Shown here one piece after another: positions 1 through 8,354 of a DNA stretch of 64,000 nucleotides. Positions within the stretch are counted from its first letter, which is position 1, and each line of letters begins with the position of its first letter. Location: contig NZ_AP025458.1 of NCBI RefSeq assembly GCF_024347295.1, positions 868,001 to 932,000 of the forward strand. Direction: 5' to 3'. A model generated the notes under the pieces. The model saw only the letters and a program-made list of their open reading frames with translations, was not told where the DNA came from and made no database searches. The DNA is from Vibrio artabrorum. GTDB taxonomy: Bacteria; Pseudomonadota; Gammaproteobacteria; Enterobacterales; Vibrionaceae. Both the position numbers and the translations under genes were made by a program.

Positions 1-390
1 TTATCTGCTATCGAAAACATTGAATTCGACCCCGCAGAAGGTTCTGCAAAAATCATCGTGAACTCTCGTACTGGTACTATCGTTGTTGGTAAGCATGTTC
101 GCCTGAAATCGGCAGCGGTTACCCACGGTGGTATGACAGTAGCAATAAAAGAAAACCTCAATGTTAGCCAGCCCAATGCATTCTCTGGTGGTCAAACGGT
201 GGTGACTCCGGATTCTGATATCGAAGTAACAGAAGCTGATGGCAAGATGTTCAAGTTTGAACCGGGTTTAACGCTCGATGATTTGGTTCGCGCAGTCAAT
301 GAAGTTGGCGCTGCCCCCTCTGATCTCATGGCCATTCTTCAAGCACTGAAACAAGCCGGTGCGATTGAAGGTCAATTGATCATTATTTAA
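1..390 (+). CDS. flgI: Flagellar P-ring protein FlgI (3' end only)
   Basis: This is the C-terminal 129 residues of FlgI, the periplasmic protein that forms the P-ring bushing around the flagellar rod in the peptidoglycan layer. The reading frame is open from base 1, so the start and signal peptide lie outside the window. Visible family features are the [10 protein letters not shown] segment, the conserved VTHGG stretch and the end [14 protein letters not shown]. The gene stops 10 bases before flgJ, whose ribosome site (AAGGAG) follows directly, so the two are cotranscribed as the end of an flg operon. The identification is firm from sequence and position; only the truncation limits it. Confidence 0.95.
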   Translation, partial: LSAIENIEFDPAEGSAKIIVNSRTGTIVVGKHVRLKSAAVTHGGMTVAIKENLNVSQPNAFSGGQTVVTPDSDIEVTEADGKMFKFEPGLTLDDLVRAVNEVGAAPSDLMAILQALKQAGAIEGQLIII

Positions 391-400
391 GGAGTAAAGC

Positions 401-1327
401 ATGATTAAAAATAACAACGATATCGGCTTTATTCATGACATCGGTAGCCTCGATCGTCTTCGTCAACAAGCAATCAATGGTGATGAAGGCAGTGAGAAAG
501 AAGCATTAACCGCTGCAGCAAAACAGTTTGAATCTATTTTTACATCGATGCTATTTAAGTCGATGCGCGATGCGAACTCAACGTTTAAATCCGACCTTTT
601 GAATAGTCAAAACGAGCAATTCTATCGTCAGATGCAAGATGACCAAATGGCGAGTGAGTTAAGTGCATCGGGTTCATTAGGCCTTGCAGATATGATTGTT
701 GCTCAACTTAGTTCAGGTCAAACGAGTGATGCATCTGAAGAAAAGATTCGTAGTGAAGGTTTTGATACTTCACTACAAAGGCCTCGATTCTCCGGTCGTT
801 CAGAAGAGAGCGCATCGAATGTTCAACCAGCGCTAGCGGATGCGGCAACCAAAAAACCGGTTTCCTTCGATTCGCCTGAATCGTTTGTCAAGTCAATGAG
901 ACCTTATGCTGAAAAAGCTGCGAGCGCACTCGGTGTGGATCCATCGTTGCTATTAGCTCAAGCAGCTCTTGAAACAGGTTGGGGGTCTAAAATGGTTAAA
1001 AACTCTTTGGGCAACAGTCATAACCTATTTAACATCAAAGCGGATAGAAGTTGGAAGGGCGATAAAGTTGCGACTCAAACGCTTGAGTATCAAGGCAAAA
1101 CAGCGGTCAAAGAGTCGGCCTCTTTCCGTTCTTACCCTAGTTTCGAAGACAGTTTTAACGACTATGTTAAGTTCTTAAATGAAAACCCAAGGTACAACAC
1201 CGCACTTCAACATCAGGGGAATGCAGAGAACTTCATTAACGGTATCCATCAAGCGGGTTATGCAACAGACCCTGGCTATGCGAATAAGGTATTACGAGTG
1301 AAAGCCAAAATTGATCAGATGGATTAG
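401..1327 (+). CDS. flgJ: Flagellar rod assembly protein / peptidoglycan hydrolase FlgJ
   Basis: FlgJ caps the growing rod and opens the peptidoglycan so the rod can pass. The 308-residue product has the two-domain layout of gammaproteobacterial FlgJ. Residues about 30-105 are the rod-binding domain (AAKQFESIFTSMLFKSMRDA). After a Ser-rich linker, residues about 155-305 form a glucosaminidase domain, with the catalytic-type glutamate in AALETGWGSK (E191) and the late motif GYATDPGYANKV. The ATG follows AAGGAG at good spacing. It is the last gene of the flg unit, and an intrinsic terminator follows 22 bases after the stop. Confidence 0.96.
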   Translation: MIKNNNDIGFIHDIGSLDRLRQQAINGDEGSEKEALTAAAKQFESIFTSMLFKSMRDANSTFKSDLLNSQNEQFYRQMQDDQMASELSASGSLGLADMIVAQLSSGQTSDASEEKIRSEGFDTSLQRPRFSGRSEESASNVQPALADAATKKPVSFDSPESFVKSMRPYAEKAASALGVDPSLLLAQAALETGWGSKMVKNSLGNSHNLFNIKADRSWKGDKVATQTLEYQGKTAVKESASFRSYPSFEDSFNDYVKFLNENPRYNTALQHQGNAENFINGIHQAGYATDPGYANKVLRVKAKIDQMD

Positions 1328-1348
1328 AGTATAAATTGCACATCTAGG

Positions 1349-1375
1349 GCTTGCCATTGGCAAGCTTTTTTTGTT
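1349..1375 (+). terminator. Intrinsic terminator after flgJ
   Basis: A perfect 7-bp stem, GCTTGCC-ATT-GGCAAGC, is followed by seven T. It separates the flgIJ transcript from the sigma-54 promoter of flgK. Confidence 0.85.
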
Positions 1376-1462
1376 TTTTAATGCCAGATTTATGTGATTA
1401 TGCGTTCCCTTTCTTTGTCGTTCTTTACTCCGTTTTATCGCTAGCAACACTGAGTTATTTGT

Positions 1463-1477
1463 TGGCATATAACTTGC
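1463..1477 (+). promoter_or_regulatory. Sigma-54 promoter of flgKL
   Basis: TGGCATATAACTTGC matches the -24/-12 consensus (GG and GC 12 bases apart). Transcription should begin near 1489, about 45 bases before the flgK ATG. In V. cholerae flgKL is an FlrC-dependent class III unit, which agrees with this element. Confidence 0.8.
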
Positions 1478-1534
1478 TTTTATTGTAATGGTTAATCAGC
1501 ACATCCTGATTTTGTTACGTTTTTTGGGGGCATT

Positions 1535-3415
1535 ATGGCGTCGGATCTTTTGAATGTAGGAGCACAAAGTGTTCTTACGGCTCAAAGACAGTTGAACACC
1601 ACCGGTCATAACATTTCTAACGCCAACACAGAGGGCTATAGCCGCCAATCTGTGATCCAAGGTACGAACGACCCACGACAGTTCGGTGGTCAAACTTACG
1701 GTATGGGCGTGCATGTGGACAATGTTCGCCGCTCTTGGGATCAGTTTGCCGTCAAAGAACTTAATCTATCGACAACCAATGCCGCTAATAAGAGTGATAA
1801 TGAGGCTAACCTCGACTTATTATCTGGAATGTTGTCATCGGTTGCTTCAAAGAAAATTCCAGAAAACCTTAATGAGTGGTTTGATTCTGTTAAAACATTG
1901 GCGGATACCCCGAATGATGTGGGTGCGCGTCAAGTGGTGTTGGAAGATGCAGGGCAGATCAGCAAAACATTAAATGAGTTTCATGAAACAGTACGGCAAC
2001 AGTCTGAATCTACGAATAAAAAGTTAGATATGGGTATTAAACGACTGAACCAGCTCGCCTACGAGATTCGTGATGTACAGCGTTTAATGATGCGAACTCC
2101 AGGGCCTCATAATGACCTACTAGATAAACATGAAAAGCTGATTAATGAGCTTTCTGGTTATACCAAAGTGACCGTGACGCCACGTTCTAATGCCGAAGGG
2201 TTTAATGTTCATATCGGGAACGGCCATACCTTGGTCTCTGGCAGTGAAGCAAGCCAATTAAAAATGATTGATGGAGTACCGGATGCTCATCAACGTCGTT
2301 TGGCGATTGTCGAAGGCAAGTCTTTGAAACCGATCACAAGCCGTGACATTGATGGAAAAATTGGGGCCATGTTAGACATGCGAGACGAACATATTCCAGC
2401 CGTCATGGACGAATTGGGTCGTTTGGCGACCGCTTTTTCATATGAAGTTAATGCGTTGCAATCGCAAGGCCTGGATCTTGATGGCAATGTTGGTAAAAAC
2501 TTGTTTACCGATGTGAACTCTGAGCGAGTAGCGAAATCTCGTGTAACGGCCAGTGGACCATCTAAGGCGGATATCGCGGTATATATCGATAAAATATCGG
2601 CCCTAAAAGGCGGCGAATATGGCCTGAGGTATGATGGCAGCGATTACATCGTAACGAAGCCGAATGGCGAAGCCGTTAAAGTGGGTGTCAATTCAAGTGA
2701 CAACTCTTTTTATCTCGATGGGATGCGAGTCGAGGTGCGCAATCCGCCTGAAATCGGAGAAAAATTACTGTTGCGTCCAACCCGTAATTTTGCGGCTCAA
2801 ATACAAATAGAAACGGAAGATCCGCGAGACATTGCCGCGCAAAGCTATGAGGCGTCCACGACATTTGCCAAAGGGACGGCTGATTTTAATATTTTAGCGG
2901 CCGGTCAACTGCGTGAGTTTGAAGTCGTTGTGTCGCCAAAAGGAGAACAGTTCGCGGTAACCGATCCTAAGGGTAACATTCTAATGCAGCCTCAACCGTA
3001 CCCGCCCAAAGGGCCTGTGACCATCAATGGCACAACGTTTGAGTTGACTTCGGGGGCTCTGGCAAACGATAAGTTTACCGTCAATCTGGTCCCATCTGAA
3101 GGTGATAATGGCAACTTGCGTAAGCTACAAAATCTACAAACTGGAAAACTACTGAACAATGGTGAGTCTACGATTTTAGATATTTACCATAACTTAAATA
3201 CCAATACGGGTTTAAAGGCTTCAACGGCAAACCGTTTGAGCGATATGGCGACATTGGAAAAAGAGTCAGCCCAAGAGCGGATAGCTTCGGTATCGGGAGT
3301 AAACCTCGATGAAGAAGCGGCAAATATGATGAAATTTCAGCAAGCGTACATGGCTTCTTCTCGCATCATGCAAGCGGCCAACGATACGTTCAATACTATT
3401 TTAGCTCTGAGGTAG
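1535..3415 (+). CDS. flgK: Flagellar hook-associated protein 1 (FlgK, HAP1)
   Basis: FlgK is the first hook-filament junction protein, exported through the flagellar type III system. The 626-residue length is usual for Vibrio. The N-terminus has the axial-protein signature (NTTGHNISNANTEGYSRQ, about residues 22-39). The C-terminus has the matching helix with SGVNLDEEAANMMKFQQAY, which packs against the N-terminal helix in the filament core. The middle is the variable D2/D3 region. The ATG follows TTTTTGGGGGC, a weak ribosome site. It lies downstream of the sigma-54 promoter at 1463-1477 and 9 bases upstream of flgL, so it is cotranscribed with flgL. Confidence 0.97.
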   Translation: MASDLLNVGAQSVLTAQRQLNTTGHNISNANTEGYSRQSVIQGTNDPRQFGGQTYGMGVHVDNVRRSWDQFAVKELNLSTTNAANKSDNEANLDLLSGMLSSVASKKIPENLNEWFDSVKTLADTPNDVGARQVVLEDAGQISKTLNEFHETVRQQSESTNKKLDMGIKRLNQLAYEIRDVQRLMMRTPGPHNDLLDKHEKLINELSGYTKVTVTPRSNAEGFNVHIGNGHTLVSGSEASQLKMIDGVPDAHQRRLAIVEGKSLKPITSRDIDGKIGAMLDMRDEHIPAVMDELGRLATAFSYEVNALQSQGLDLDGNVGKNLFTDVNSERVAKSRVTASGPSKADIAVYIDKISALKGGEYGLRYDGSDYIVTKPNGEAVKVGVNSSDNSFYLDGMRVEVRNPPEIGEKLLLRPTRNFAAQIQIETEDPRDIAAQSYEASTTFAKGTADFNILAAGQLREFEVVVSPKGEQFAVTDPKGNILMQPQPYPPKGPVTINGTTFELTSGALANDKFTVNLVPSEGDNGNLRKLQNLQTGKLLNNGESTILDIYHNLNTNTGLKASTANRLSDMATLEKESAQERIASVSGVNLDEEAANMMKFQQAYMASSRIMQAANDTFNTILALR

Positions 3416-3424
3416 GAGGTATAA

Positions 3425-4615
3425 ATGTTGAGTCGTATTTCTAGCTTCCATAATTATCAATCTGTTCAGAATGACTTGCGCCGTCAAGAGAACAAGATAC
3501 ATCACAACCAAGCACAATTGGCTTCAGGCAAGAAGTTACAATCGCCAAGTGATGATCCTCTGGCAATCCATTATATACAAAATATTGGGCAGCAATCCGA
3601 GCAGTTAAAACAATATATTGACGCGATCACACTGGTTCGAAATCGTCTAGAACATCATGAAGTTATGCTCGCTAACTCAGAAGAGTTCGCTGATGGCGCT
3701 AAACGAACGGTAATGGAAATGATCAACGGTTCACTTTCACCGGATGATCGTTTGGCAAAGAGGCGTGAAATTCAAGAGATAGCGAATAATTTTCTACACT
3801 TAGCTAATTCTCAAGATGAGTCGGGTAACTACACTTTCGCAGGGACTAAACCGAAAAATCAACCTTTCTTTCGAGATAACGAAGGGAAGGTGACCTATCA
3901 TGGTGATGACTATCAACGCAAGATGCGTGTGGCGAGTAGCTATGAAATGGCGATGAATGATCCGGGCAGTAAGTTATTTATGGAAATCGATAACCCCTTC
4001 GGCGATTACGAACCTCAGTATGAACTGGAGCCAGCCTCTGAATTGTTATTGGAGCGAGCAACCAATACGGCTAAAGATGACTCAACGTATAAAGTCACGT
4101 TTGTAGATATGCAGACGGGTAAGTTCGCCTATCAGCTTGAAAAAGACGGCAAAGTGGTGGCGGCAGAAGATTTTGATCCTTCTACTGGTATTCAATATGA
4201 AGGGTTGAATATTCAGATTAAAGGTCAAATCACCAAAGGTGACTCGATTACGTTAGAGCCAAGGGAAACATTTTCGATTTTTGACACGTTCAAAGAAGCG
4301 ATAGAGCAGGCCGAAAAACCCGTATCGGATTCATCGGCAACCGCAAAATTGCAACAGGTGACCGAAGAATTTAATGCCGCCTTTATCCATTTAACAAAGG
4401 CGCGAACCGATGTCGGTGCGCGTTTGAGTACGCTTGATATTCAAGAGCAACAACATGAAGATTTTAAGTTGTCTTTAGCGAAAGCCAAAAGCAATTTCGA
4501 AGATTTAGATTATTCGAAAGCGATCATTGAATTCAATGAAAACTCTCGTGCATTACAAGCTTCACAACTCGCGTTTGGTAAAACCAAAGATCTCACCTTG
4601 TTTAATTACATTTAG
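3425..4615 (+). CDS. flgL: Flagellar hook-associated protein 3 (FlgL, HAP3)
   Basis: FlgL is the second hook-filament junction protein. Its 396 residues are flagellin-like at both ends. The N-terminus has LRRQENKIHHNQAQLASGKK and the PSDDPLA motif (about residues 43-49); the C-terminus carries a long helix ending in LQASQLAFGKTKDLTLFNYI. The central part (about 150-300) is variable and acidic. An AGGAGG ribosome site sits just before the ATG. It forms a two-gene unit with flgK. I see no convincing terminator after it, so transcripts may run into the following 400-base gap before flaA. Confidence 0.96.
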   Translation: MLSRISSFHNYQSVQNDLRRQENKIHHNQAQLASGKKLQSPSDDPLAIHYIQNIGQQSEQLKQYIDAITLVRNRLEHHEVMLANSEEFADGAKRTVMEMINGSLSPDDRLAKRREIQEIANNFLHLANSQDESGNYTFAGTKPKNQPFFRDNEGKVTYHGDDYQRKMRVASSYEMAMNDPGSKLFMEIDNPFGDYEPQYELEPASELLLERATNTAKDDSTYKVTFVDMQTGKFAYQLEKDGKVVAAEDFDPSTGIQYEGLNIQIKGQITKGDSITLEPRETFSIFDTFKEAIEQAEKPVSDSSATAKLQQVTEEFNAAFIHLTKARTDVGARLSTLDIQEQQHEDFKLSLAKAKSNFEDLDYSKAIIEFNENSRALQASQLAFGKTKDLTLFNYI

Positions 4616-4861
4616 TGGTGGGTTAACGCTCGATAGAAGTCGATTCTTTGCCATATGTGCTATGCCTTATGTGCGAATTGCTTCACATTGACTGGTTTTT
4701 ACACCGGACGCAACAGGGATTGATATCAGCGGCAAAAGCGGCAATGAGTGTACGAACGCGATTTAGACGCTTCAGTTATTATGCAATGTTATCTTTGATG
4801 TTTTTTGTTTAAGCTGTTGATTTTTATGTTTTTATAAAAATAATCAATTGATTTTAAAACT

Positions 4862-4876
4862 TGGCATATAACTTGT
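4862..4876 (+). promoter_or_regulatory. Sigma-54 promoter of the first flagellin gene (flaA)
   Basis: TGGCATATAACTTGT is nearly identical to the flgK element, with a single change at the last base of the -12 box (TTGT for TTGC). The predicted start is near 4888, giving a leader of about 130 bases. V. cholerae flaA is likewise the one flagellin read by sigma-54/FlrC. Confidence 0.75.
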
Positions 4877-4941
4877 ATCTATATTGTCATGATTGATTTA
4901 TACAGTTCTTAAGCCTTGAAATGGGCTTAACGAGTAATACA

Positions 4942-4978
4942 CGGTCAGTGCTTATCCATATGAGAGTAAAGCTGACCG
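4942..4978 (+). promoter_or_regulatory. Inverted repeat in the flaA leader, possible FlrC enhancer
   Basis: CGGTCAG (4942-4948) and CTGACCG (4972-4978) are perfect inverted copies about 55-90 bases downstream of the predicted start. From memory, V. cholerae FlrC binds its flaA enhancer downstream of the promoter in roughly this interval, so this may be the FlrC site. In RNA it would form a hairpin whose loop contains AUGAGAG. Confidence 0.45.
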
Positions 4979-5015
4979 CTTCGCAGAAACTTTGCGAACT
5001 CATAAGGAGAGCAAA

Positions 5016-6152
5016 ATGGCTATCAATGTAAATACTAACGTTTCGGCTATGACAGCACAGCGTTATCTGAATAAAGCGTCTAATGATCTAGCGACTTCGA
5101 TGGAGCGTTTATCATCGGGCCAAAAAATCAATAGTGCCAAAGATGATGCGGCAGGCCTGCAAATCTCGAATCGCTTAACGTCACAGTCTCGTGGCCTTGA
5201 TGTCGCAATGCGTAATGCCAATGACGGTATTTCAATTGCTCAAACGGCTGAAGGCGCGATGAACGAATCAACCAACATATTACAGCGTATGCGTGATCTC
5301 GCGATTCAATCATCAAACGGCACGAACTCGCCAGCTGAGCGTACAGCACTAAACGAAGAGTCAACGGCACTTCAAGATGAGCTAAACCGTATCGCAGAAA
5401 CGACATCTTTTGGTGGCCGTCGTCTATTAAACGGTTCATTTGGTGATGCTTCATTCCAGATTGGTTCTAACTCAGGCGAAGCGATGATTATGTCGTTAAC
5501 CAGTATACGTGCCGATGATCCTCGAATGGGAGGGACGACGTTTGATTCAGAAAATGCTAAAGACAAGAGCTGGGAAGTGCCACCGAAAGCAAGCGATATC
5601 AAATTTGAATTCACAACCAAAGCAGGTGAAGACATTGTTCTAGATATCAACGCCAAAGCGGGTGACGATATTGAAGAATTGGCGACGTACATTAATGGTC
5701 AATCTGATTTAGTGAATGCATCGGTGACAGAAGAAGGGCGTTTGCAACTTTTTGTTGCTGAACCTGATCTGGAAGGGGCAATGTCTATCTCGGGTGGTCT
5801 AGCGTCTGAGTTAGGCATTAAGAGCGAAGGTCGTCCTACATCAGTTCAAGATATAAGCTTAACCACTGTTGCCGGTTCACAAAACGCAATCAGTGTGATT
5901 GATTCCGCAATGCAGTACGTCGATTCTCAGCGAGCCGATTTGGGTGCAAAACAGAACCGTCTAAGCCACAGTATTAGTAACTTGGCGAACGTTCAAGAGA
6001 ATGTGGACGCTTCAAATAGCCGAATCAAAGATACGGACTTTGCGAAAGAAACGACGCAAATGACCAAATCACAAATTCTGCAACAAGCAGGTACTTCAAT
6101 ACTTGCTCAAGCAAAACAGTTGCCTAACTCTGCATTATCATTATTGCAATAG
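5016..6152 (+). CDS. flaA: Flagellin, core subunit of FlaA type
   Basis: This is a polar filament flagellin of 379 residues. It begins [18 protein letters not shown] and has the D0/D1 signatures [25 protein letters not shown] and [16 protein letters not shown]. The C-terminus is [30 protein letters not shown] ending [10 protein letters not shown], given here as separate adjoining parts of one helix. The [17 protein letters not shown] segment and the LLQ end match V. cholerae FlaA better than FlaB-E. The ATG at 5016 is chosen over an in-frame ATG at 4992 because AAGGAG lies 7 bases before it. It is the only one of the three flagellins here with a sigma-54 promoter, which fits a core subunit made first. 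The species-specific gene letter is uncertain. Confidence 0.93.
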   Translation: MAINVNTNVSAMTAQRYLNKASNDLATSMERLSSGQKINSAKDDAAGLQISNRLTSQSRGLDVAMRNANDGISIAQTAEGAMNESTNILQRMRDLAIQSSNGTNSPAERTALNEESTALQDELNRIAETTSFGGRRLLNGSFGDASFQIGSNSGEAMIMSLTSIRADDPRMGGTTFDSENAKDKSWEVPPKASDIKFEFTTKAGEDIVLDINAKAGDDIEELATYINGQSDLVNASVTEEGRLQLFVAEPDLEGAMSISGGLASELGIKSEGRPTSVQDISLTTVAGSQNAISVIDSAMQYVDSQRADLGAKQNRLSHSISNLANVQENVDASNSRIKDTDFAKETTQMTKSQILQQAGTSILAQAKQLPNSALSLLQ

Positions 6153-6379
6153 TTATTGGTTGAACTTGTTGCTCGTGTTCAGACGTGAGCCATGCAACAA
6201 GCGAAACTGGCAAGCATACTTACTATTGAATGTTTAGCTCTCTCATCTCTCACCTGCTATCCATTTTTACAGTAAGAATGCAACGGCAAGTCGGAAATGT
6301 GTTCATTTCTCGATGATCTCCACACAAGCTCTGACGCGCCAACTAGCCCCGGTTCTCTCAAAGGAAAAGGGGCTTTTTT
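6153..6379 (+). ncRNA. Candidate structured flaA 3' UTR RNA
   Basis: Three stems lie in order after the flaA stop. The first is CTTGTTGC/GCAACAAG (6165-6172 with 6194-6201). The second is GCATaCTTACT/AGTAAGaATGC (6214-6224 with 6271-6281), 10 bp with one A-A mismatch and a 46-nt loop. The third is the terminator at 6343-6379. The large loop holds CTCATCTCTCACC (6242-6254), a perfect 13-nt complement of GGTGAGAGATGAG at 7990-8002 downstream of the next flagellin. The layout resembles small RNAs cut from mRNA 3' ends, but no processing site or separate promoter can be seen; it may simply be an untranslated tail. Confidence 0.35.
6343..6379 (+). terminator. Intrinsic terminator of flaA
   Basis: The stem AGCCCC (6345-6350) with GGGGCT (6369-6374) has an 18-base loop and is followed by six T. 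It lies about 190 bases after the flaA stop, giving an unusually long 3' UTR. Confidence 0.7.
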
Positions 6380-6671
6380 CTATCTTTCTTATTTGTCCTT
6401 CTGCTTTTTATTCTTCGTTATCCCCCGACTTAACCCATCGACACTGCGCTCGTTTTTCGTCTCTGAAATAGCGGATCTATACGAAGCTGAAAGGTTCTGT
6501 GATCGTTCATTTTTAGATGTTGGCGAATAGGTGACACCATTCGTGTTTTTTTTGGTCAATTTGATGGCTTTTTACGTTTGAATCTTCAGAGGTAATGTTT
6601 AAGTGTGATTTATTTAAGTTTTTGATAGTTATAAGTTTAATATTTATTTTGTGTTTTTTTTAAAATTTATC

Positions 6672-6698
6672 TAAAGCTTCGGACTTTCGCGCCGTTAT
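6672..6698 (+). promoter_or_regulatory. Sigma-28 (FliA) promoter of second flagellin
   Basis: TAAAGCTT, 11 bases, then GCCGTTAT matches the flagellar sigma-28 consensus TAAAGTTT-N11-GCCGATAA. The start would be near 6705, about 75 bases before the ATG. Confidence 0.85.
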
Positions 6699-6779
6699 TA
6701 AAAGTAACTTTGAGAGAACTACTTGGTTTTCCGAGACGTCGGAAACCGTTATACCGGAAAATCAATTGGAGAAATCACC

Positions 6780-7913
6780 ATGGCAGTGAATGTAAATACC
6801 AACGTTTCAGCGATGACAGCGCAACGTTACCTAAACAGCGCAAACAACGCACAACAAACATCAATGGAACGCTTATCTTCAGGTTCTAAAATCAACAGCG
6901 CGAAAGATGACGCTGCGGGTCTACAAATCTCTAACCGTTTGAATGTTCAGAGCCGCGGTCTTGATGTTGCGGTACGTAACGCAAATGATGGTATCTCTAT
7001 TGCACAAACCGCGGAAGGTGCAATGAACGAGACAACTAACATCTTGCAACGCATGCGTGATTTGTCTCTACAATCTTCAAATGGCTCGAACTCAAAATCT
7101 GAGCGTGTTGCGATTCAAGAAGAAGTCACAGCACTGAACGACGAACTTAACCGTATCGCAGAAACGACGTCTTTCGGCGGTAACAAGCTACTTAACGGTA
7201 CTGCCGGTACTCGCTCATTCCAAATCGGCGCGGATAGCGGTGAAGCGGTTATGCTTGAACTGAAAGGCATGCGTTCTGATAACGCACAAATGGGTGGTAA
7301 GAGCTACCAAACTGAGAACGCGAAAGACAAAAACTGGAACGTTCAAGCTGGCTCTAACGATTTGAAAATGTCTTTCACTGATAACTTTGGTCAAGCACAA
7401 GAAATCGATATCAACGCAAAAGCGGGTGACGATATTGAAGAGCTTGCGACGTACATCAACGGTCAACAAGACTCAATCAAAGCGTCTGTCACTGAAGATG
7501 GCAAGTTACAATTGTTTGGCGGCAGCAATAAAGTGACTGGCGATGTCTCTTTCTCTGGCGGTCTAGCGGGTGAGCTAGGCATGCAACCGGGCAAAGATGT
7601 CACCGTTGATTCGATTGACGTAACGACGGTTGGCGGCGCACAAGAGTCTGTAGCGATTATTGATACGGCCCTGAAATATGTAGATAGTACTCGTGCTGAA
7701 CTGGGTGCTTTCCAAAACCGTTTCGAGCACGCTATCAGTAATTTAGATAACATTAACGAGAACGTTAACGCATCTAAGAGCCGCATTAAAGATACCGATT
7801 TCGCGAAAGAAACGACTCAGATGACGAAGTCTCAGATCCTTTCTCAAGCTTCAAGTTCGATTCTTGCTCAAGCGAAACAAGCACCGAACGCAGCCCTTAG
7901 CCTGCTCGGTTAA
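6780..7913 (+). CDS. Flagellin (second paralogue)
   Basis: This filament subunit has 377 residues and starts [20 protein letters not shown]. It carries the D0/D1 blocks [14 protein letters not shown] and [16 protein letters not shown], a Gly-rich variable centre (about residues 170-280) and the end [11 protein letters not shown]. That end places it with V. cholerae FlaB/FlaD-type subunits rather than FlaA; I do not assign a letter. The ATG at 6780 follows TTGGAGAAATCACC; an upstream in-frame TTG lacks a ribosome site. The sigma-28 promoter at 6672-6698 should make it a late gene, expressed after FlgM release frees FliA. A strong terminator at 8011-8036 ends the transcript. Confidence 0.93.
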   Translation: MAVNVNTNVSAMTAQRYLNSANNAQQTSMERLSSGSKINSAKDDAAGLQISNRLNVQSRGLDVAVRNANDGISIAQTAEGAMNETTNILQRMRDLSLQSSNGSNSKSERVAIQEEVTALNDELNRIAETTSFGGNKLLNGTAGTRSFQIGADSGEAVMLELKGMRSDNAQMGGKSYQTENAKDKNWNVQAGSNDLKMSFTDNFGQAQEIDINAKAGDDIEELATYINGQQDSIKASVTEDGKLQLFGGSNKVTGDVSFSGGLAGELGMQPGKDVTVDSIDVTTVGGAQESVAIIDTALKYVDSTRAELGAFQNRFEHAISNLDNINENVNASKSRIKDTDFAKETTQMTKSQILSQASSSILAQAKQAPNAALSLLG

Positions 7914-7983
7914 TCGATTGAAAAGCCGCGTTGACTATAAGCGTTGTTGATCACAAGCGTGAACGCTAGGCTTCCACAAATTG

Positions 7984-8003
7984 GCTCGTGGTGAGAGATG
8001 AGC
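7984..8003 (+). other. Hairpin with GGTGAGAG loop in flagellin 3' UTR
   Basis: GCTCGT-(GGTGAGAG)-ATGAGC is a 6-bp stem with one G-T pair closing exactly on an 8-base loop. The loop is identical to those of two hairpins in the next flagellin leader. It sits 8 bases before the terminator stem and may be an RNA-binding or pairing element. Confidence 0.5.
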
Positions 8004-8010
8004 GCTAAAC

Positions 8011-8036
8011 AAACCCAGCTTCGGCTGGGTTTTTTA
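8011..8036 (+). terminator. Intrinsic terminator of second flagellin gene
   Basis: AACCCAGC-TTCG-GCTGGGTT is followed by a T tract. It is a perfect stem with a UUCG tetraloop. Confidence 0.92.
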
Positions 8037-8200
8037 TTGCCTACTGTTTAGTCAATGAAGAGTTTTGGTTTTTATGTGCGACGATACACTTATCAATAAG
8101 TGGAGATAGTCAATGTTAGTACGTGTCGCTCGATTAATTGAATCTTGGCCACATTTTTCTTTGCTGTTGAAAATAAAACGAAAATAATGACATTTTTTAT

Positions 8201-8227
8201 TAAAGCTTCCAATTAAGTGGCCGTTAA
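8201..8227 (+). promoter_or_regulatory. Sigma-28 (FliA) promoter of third flagellin
   Basis: TAAAGCTT, 11 bases, then GCCGTTAA is an almost exact match to the FliA consensus. Predicted transcription from about 8235 gives a leader near 120 bases that contains the two GGTGAGAG hairpins. Confidence 0.88.
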
Positions 8228-8245
8228 AGGGATTGAGAGAAATGA

Positions 8246-8283
8246 TATGTACTGATGTAAGGTGAGAGAGACATTGGTACATA
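8246..8283 (+). other. Leader hairpin 1 of third flagellin, loop GGTGAGAG
   Basis: The outer stem TATGTAC/GTACATA (7 bp) and inner stem ATGT/ACAT enclose AA-GGTGAGAG-AG. The loop core equals that of the hairpin at 8294-8329, although the stems differ in sequence. Confidence 0.5.
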
Positions 8284-8293
8284 AAAAATTGAT

Positions 8294-8329
8294 ATGTATT
8301 TGTGTGAGGTGAGAGTCACACAAATACAT
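8294..8329 (+). other. Leader hairpin 2 of third flagellin, loop GGTGAGAG
   Basis: A perfect 14-bp stem (8294-8307 with 8316-8329) closes on the 8-base loop GGTGAGAG. It ends 11 bases before the AAAGGAGAT ribosome site, so it could influence translation or mRNA stability. Confidence 0.6.
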
Positions 8330-8354
8330 TAAAAATGCCTAAAGGAGATCAACT

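Larger units (their letters stand above)
4616..5015 (+). other. Intergenic region flgL-flaA
   Basis: This is 400 bases without a gene. The first 240 bases show no open frame with a ribosome site and no clear terminator. The rest holds the flaA sigma-54 promoter (4862-4876), an inverted repeat in the flaA leader (4942-4978) and the flaA ribosome site AAGGAG (5004-5009). Confidence 0.7.
6153..6779 (+). other. Intergenic region flaA to second flagellin
   Basis: This gap of 627 bases holds a long structured flaA 3' UTR (6153-6379) ending in an intrinsic terminator. An AT-rich stretch follows, then a sigma-28 promoter (6672-6698) and a leader hairpin (6725-6747, GGTTTTCCGA-GACG-TCGGAAACC, one bulged T) just before the ribosome site GGAG of the second flagellin. 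No supported protein gene was found. Confidence 0.7.
7914..8354 (+). other. Intergenic region between second and third flagellins
   Basis: These 441 bases contain a hairpin with loop GGTGAGAG (7984-8003), the terminator at 8011-8036, the sigma-28 promoter of the third flagellin (8201-8227), and two further hairpins with loop GGTGAGAG in its leader (8246-8283 and 8294-8329). No supported protein gene was found. Confidence 0.75.

Noticed and set aside
6297..6530. Open frame of 77 residues after flaA
   Set aside because: It runs through the flaA terminator, lacks a ribosome site and has an unnatural composition; better read as 3' UTR and spacer.
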